Of a stretch of DNA of 20,510 nt, positions 19,850-20,510 are shown one piece after another. Under the pieces are notes generated by a model, which was not told the origin of the DNA, ran no database searches, and saw only the letters and a list, made by a program, of their open reading frames with translations. Both the position numbers and the translations under genes were made by a program. Each line of letters begins with the position of its first letter. The stretch's first letter is position 1. Source of the stretch: an uncultured Corynebacterium sp. (GTDB lineage Bacteria; Actinomycetota; Actinomycetes; Mycobacteriales; Mycobacteriaceae); assembly GCF_947253065.1 (NCBI RefSeq), contig NZ_CAMXWS010000033.1, positions 1 to 20,510 of the forward strand. The letters run 5' to 3'.

Positions 19850-19925
19850 GCGCCGTTAGCTCAGCTGGAAGAGCAACTGGTTTACACCCAGTAGGTCGGC
19901 GGTTCGAGCCCGTCATGGCGCACCA
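19850..19925 (+). tRNA. tRNA-Val (anticodon TAC)
   Basis: A full cloverleaf can be folded. The acceptor GCGCCGT pairs with ATGGCGC (one G-T). The D arm is GCTC/GAGC. The anticodon stem ACTGG/CCAGT holds loop TTTACAC with anticodon TAC, reading GUA/GUG valine codons. The variable loop is AGGTC, and the T stem GGCGG/CCGTC has loop TTCGAGC. The discriminator is A and the 3' CCA is encoded, giving 76 bases. It stands alone, with its own promoter candidate and a hairpin terminator right after it. Confidence 0.97.
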
Positions 19926-19927
19926 GA

Positions 19928-19959
19928 AGAACCCACCCGTTGCACTGCGGGTGGGTTCT
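19928..19959 (+). terminator. Hairpin terminator after tRNA-Val
   Basis: AGAACCCACCCG and CGGGTGGGTTCT form a perfect 12-bp stem with loop TTGCACTG, two bases after the tRNA CCA. CCACATTTTCC follows; the T-run is short and delayed, but the position makes termination likely. Confidence 0.8.
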
Positions 19960-20013
19960 CCACATTTTCCACAGGCCTGGTTCTTCGCCCTGCGTTTGGT
20001 GGCGCCGGCTGCT

Positions 20014-20019
20014 TATTGT
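20014..20019 (+). promoter_or_regulatory. -10 element (TATTGT) of the HNH-family gene, leaderless layout
   Basis: TATTGT fits TANNNT and ends seven bases before ATG 20027. GGGG before the ATG could act as a weak ribosome site instead. Confidence 0.4.
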
Positions 20020-20026
20020 TTGGGGC

Positions 20027-20510
20027 ATGAACGATTTCGCGGTTTATGTTGGTGCCACCAACGCCATCGACTCGCTGGGCAGTTTCGATGCTCAGCTGCT
20101 CATCGATGCCGGCGCCAACCCCAACCGTGTTACCGAATGGGCCAGTGTTCACGAGACCTACTACGGGAAAACCAAGCACTCCCGCCAGCAGGCTCAGGCT
20201 GTGCGTATTGCGCGTTCGACGTCGAAGTCGTTGGATCAGCTGGTGTTTATTGAGCAGCAGGTCAAAAAGGCCAAGGATCCGTGGAAGACGCGTTTGGCCC
20301 TGTTGTCGGTGGAGGGGAACTACGCGACGTTGAAGCGTCGTGCGAAAGACATCGTGGAGGTCCCGGAGAAGCCTGCCCCGAAAACGTCGGTGCGGTTTAC
20401 CAAATCGCGTAAAGGTAAGCGGTCGTTTACTGCTACCGGTTCTGAGCGTGATATTGCTGCCCTTGAACACGCCCTGCGCCAGAACCTGGATGCCACCCGT
20501 CCGGAGGGCC
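20027..20510 (+). CDS. HNH endonuclease family (13E12/DUF222-like) protein, N-terminal part
   Basis: The frame from ATG 20027 runs past the window end; 161 residues are visible. They resemble the N-terminal helical region of corynebacterial HNH endonuclease-signature proteins of the 13E12/DUF222 kind. Matching segments are AQLLIDAGANPNRVTEWASVH, YYGKTKHSRQQAQ, SLDQLVFIEQQVKK, LALLSVEGNYATLKRRAKDI and the region RDIAALEHALR. The HNH motif itself would lie beyond the window, so nuclease activity cannot be checked. The region is basic (for instance TKSRKGKR). Such genes occur in several copies per genome and vary between strains, often near tRNA genes. No ribosome site is clear; TATTGT seven bases upstream suggests a leaderless start. 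Codon use leans to TCG, ACG and TTG, unlike the C-ending preference of SURF1 just upstream. Confidence 0.75.
   Translation, partial: MNDFAVYVGATNAIDSLGSFDAQLLIDAGANPNRVTEWASVHETYYGKTKHSRQQAQAVRIARSTSKSLDQLVFIEQQVKKAKDPWKTRLALLSVEGNYATLKRRAKDIVEVPEKPAPKTSVRFTKSRKGKRSFTATGSERDIAALEHALRQNLDATRPEG

Noticed and set aside
1..20510. CRISPR array, insertion sequence, prophage or defence cassette
   Set aside because: No spaced repeat array, transposase, integrase, restriction-modification or toxin-antitoxin gene could be recognised; the only mobile-type hint is the partial HNH-family gene at the right edge.

Overview
The window looks like a piece of a Corynebacterium chromosome (Actinobacteria, Mycobacteriales). 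It is GC-rich and uses GTG starts often. It carries glnA2-glnE, a threonine synthase of corynebacterial length, and a block that matches my memory of the M. tuberculosis order Rv2228c-Rv2229c-Rv2230c / Rv2232-Rv2234-Rv2235. The last gene resembles the corynebacterial 13E12/HNH endonuclease family. No insertion sequence, prophage or CRISPR array is visible.

Layout. Positions 2-163 hold the Gln-rich tail of a protein whose start lies outside the window; it converges on a Nudix-GH25 pair (1289 down to 156). Divergent from that pair is a membrane-anchored protein of unknown function (1376-2173), which converges on a membrane-anchored trypsin-like protease. Upstream of the protease lie an overlapping 52-residue small gene and then thrC. 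Further upstream on the minus strand come a 100-residue unknown gene, glnE and glnA2. Divergent from glnA2 is a CYTH-CHAD polyphosphate-type protein, which converges on a small SPOR-like gene. A degenerate galactokinase-like GHMP protein follows, sharing its stop codon sequence with an RNB-domain ribonuclease on the other strand.

The next minus-strand segment is RNA-centred: the RNB gene, the RNase P RNA (rnpB), and an RNase HI/histidine-phosphatase fusion. The fusion is followed upstream by a coiled-coil zinc-ribbon protein and a Nif3-like protein. Divergent from Nif3 are a HAD protein (PtkA-like), a low-molecular-weight tyrosine phosphatase (PtpA-like) and SURF1. The window closes with tRNA-Val(TAC), its hairpin terminator, and the 5' part of an HNH-endonuclease-family gene.

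How the genes fit together. glnA2/glnE belong to nitrogen assimilation and its control, and thrC to threonine synthesis. The rnpB/RNB/RNase H group concerns RNA processing. The HAD-phosphatase pair may be a tyrosine phosphorylation couple, next to a cytochrome oxidase assembly factor. Many genes appear to start from leaderless or near-leaderless transcripts: a TANNNT -10 element, often exactly TAGACT, lies 7-8 nt before the start codon. Most of the window is core chromosome. The least understood parts are the 52-residue gene overlapping the protease, the hairpin that covers a ribosome binding site after glnE, and the galactokinase-like protein that has lost its catalytic motifs.
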